Positions 29,288 to 30,189 of a stretch of DNA of 30,189 nt are shown here, in pieces. The notes under the pieces are model-generated. The model was not told the DNA's origin. It searched no databases and saw only the letters and a list, made by a program, of their open reading frames with translations. Both the position numbers and the translations under genes were made by a program. Positions within the stretch are counted from its first letter, which is position 1. Every line of letters begins with the position of its first letter. Source of the stretch: a virus; IMG/VR virus record IMGVR_UViG_3300028829_005869, positions 1 through 30,189 of that record. One strand, written 5' to 3'.

Positions 29288-29955
29288 GAGAAAATTTCAT
29301 TATATTGATTTGATACTCGAATCATTGTAGCACACTTTGGTAAATTTTTCAAGTTTTGAGCGCCAATATATGTGCAAGCACTTCGCAATCCACCCAGTAA
29401 TTCTTGAATTGTATTCGCAATTGGACCACGATAGGGCACCAGCACCTCACGACCTTCAGCGGCACGATAGTTTTTCAGACCACCAAAGTGAATGTCATTG
29501 GCTTTCTTGCTGCTCATGCCGTAGAACTCAACAAACTTCTTTGTCTCACGAACTAATTCATACTGAGGATAATCTTCAGAGGTGTATTCAATTTCGTTTG
29601 TGACATAATGTTTTTCAATCACTTGACCACCACCTTCATCATGACCAGCAAACATACCACCAAGCATCACGAAATCGGCACCACCCGCAAATGCTTTGGC
29701 TACATCACCAGGGCACGTACAACCGCCGTCAGCGATGATTAAACCACCAAGACCATGTGCAGCATCTGCACATTCAATTACGGCACTTAATTGAGGATAT
29801 CCTACACCTGTCTGAATGCGAGTTGTACATGCACTATTATGAACTACAACACCATCAATATTATAAGAATGGTCGTCTTCAACTTCTAAATCGTATGTCA
29901 AACCATTATAATCTTCAGTTTCTATTTTTTCAATCTCTACTAGCTGATATTTCAT
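29284..29955 (-). CDS. guaC: Split-intein C half fused to GMP reductase C-terminal part
   Basis: 223 aa. Residues 1-40 are a C-terminal split intein ending VVVHN, followed by Ser41 as the +1 residue. From there the protein is the C-terminal part of GMP reductase: SACTTR with the catalytic Cys43, [20 protein letters not shown], a DGGC segment, [23 protein letters not shown] and YRAAEG (near residue 163) with the catalytic Glu, and it ends like E. coli GuaC. IMP dehydrogenase is ruled out by these GuaC-type blocks. After protein splicing with the N-half it should reduce GMP to IMP, using NADPH, in purine salvage. The ATG at 29955 has GGAG eight bases upstream; the TTG before it is less likely. 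The N-terminal half and Int-N lie beyond the window. The stop TGA lies in the next promoter's -35. Confidence 0.93.
   Translation of the reverse strand: MKYQLVEIEKIETEDYNGLTYDLEVEDDHSYNIDGVVVHNSACTTRIQTGVGYPQLSAVIECADAAHGLGGLIIADGGCTCPGDVAKAFAGGADFVMLGGMFAGHDEGGGQVIEKHYVTNEIEYTSEDYPQYELVRETKKFVEFYGMSSKKANDIHFGGLKNYRAAEGREVLVPYRGPIANTIQELLGGLRSACTYIGAQNLKNLPKCATMIRVSNQYNEIFS
29836..29955 (-). other. C-terminal split intein (Int-C), 40 residues
   Basis: Residues 1-40 of the GMP reductase fragment. Block F is [15 protein letters not shown] (21-35) and block G is VVVHN with the terminal His39-Asn40, followed by Ser41. Asn cyclisation and a Ser +1 nucleophile are expected. The length, the start [13 protein letters not shown] and the insertion before the catalytic-Cys loop closely match the published IMPDH-1 split intein from marine metagenomes (recalled from memory). 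Confidence 0.92.
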
Positions 29956-30189
29956 CAATCTTACTCCAATTATTATTTTTTATATCATTTTCCCAAATTA
30001 CAAAATATTTGTAACCATTATCAATTGCTAATTTTTCTTTTTCAATATCTCTAATTCTTTTATATTCCTGTCTCCCATTTAATGTTGAATAAAATACAGG
30101 ATTTCCATGCCAATAATCCCCATGAACCTCAAGAATTATGTTATCATTTATCAAAAAATCATACTGTGCTTTACCATTTAATATAAAAT
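29930..30189 (-). CDS. Vsr-like endonuclease fragment, 5' end outside window
   Basis: The frame is open to the right edge and its last 85 residues are visible. [20 protein letters not shown] followed by WHGNP and a C-terminal [13 protein letters not shown] match the core of very-short-patch-repair (Vsr) and related PD-(D/E)XK-type nucleases: the Asp of YDF, Glu of LEVHGD, the following His and the W-x-x-D-I ending. Such genes lie between the two halves of genes broken by split inteins in phage-like metagenomic contigs and are thought to act as homing endonucleases. The stop overlaps the Int-C start by 26 bp. The TTG at 30154 is not the true start, since the motif continues upstream of it. Confidence 0.85.
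   Translation of the reverse strand, partial: FILNGKAQYDFLINDNIILEVHGDYWHGNPVFYSTLNGRQEYKRIRDIEKEKLAIDNGYKYFVIWENDIKNNNWSKIDEISASRD

Noticed and set aside
29284-29955. IMP dehydrogenase as the identity of the intein-split enzyme
   Set aside because: The conserved blocks and the C-terminal end follow GMP reductase, although both share the CTTR active-site loop.
1-30189. CRISPR array, insertion sequence or integrase attachment site
   Set aside because: No regularly spaced repeats, transposase or integrase motifs, or tRNA-end duplications were seen on either strand.

Overview
The window is part of the genome of a tailed phage related to T4 (a myovirus of the T4-like group), AT-rich and densely packed. 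The assignment rests on a set of T4 replication and regulation proteins recognisable from sequence: sliding clamp gp45, clamp-loader subunits gp44 and gp62, translational repressor RegA, recombination nuclease subunit gp46 and the late-transcription DNA-binding protein DsbA. Accessory genes typical of aquatic T4-like phages accompany them: a phage-type CobS AAA+ ATPase with a VWA/metallopeptidase partner, PhoH, peptide deformylase, dUTPase, a DUF6433-type protein and amidoligase-like proteins. Host-like sigma-70 promoters point to a proteobacterial host; the species cannot be told from the sequence.

Layout: nearly everything is on the minus strand and is read from right to left. At the right edge lies the C-terminal half of a GMP reductase gene that begins with the C-terminal half of a split intein, preceded by the end of a Vsr-like endonuclease gene; the N-terminal half must lie beyond the window. 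Then come gp46, an amidoligase-like gene, peptide deformylase, a probable virion protein, a run of small early genes, the VWA/metallopeptidase and CobS pair, a glycosyltransferase, gp45, an Lsm-like protein, a lytic transglycosylase, DsbA, a lone tRNA-Asp, gp44, gp62 and RegA. After RegA, where T4 has its DNA polymerase, there are two unrecognised proteins, a strong UUCG-loop terminator, dUTPase, a lysis-like group (M15 endolysin, membrane peptides, a small lipoprotein), a UvrD-like helicase, several unknown proteins, and at the left a FmdB-like zinc ribbon, PhoH and a second, truncated amidoligase-like gene.

Only three genes (2900-5453) are on the plus strand. Two begin with peptides resembling the capsid-targeting sequence of T4 internal head proteins, so they probably encode proteins packaged in the head. 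The third is a free-standing GIY-YIG homing endonuclease.

Regulation: eight minus-strand promoters share TTGACA (or TTGACT), a 16-17 bp spacer and an extended TGnTATnnT -10 box. In four of them the TGA inside the -35 box is also the stop codon of the preceding gene. Rho-independent terminators follow phoH, the 370-aa gene and the 240-aa gene. TATAAATA boxes resembling T4 late promoters lie before the plus-strand head genes and before regA.
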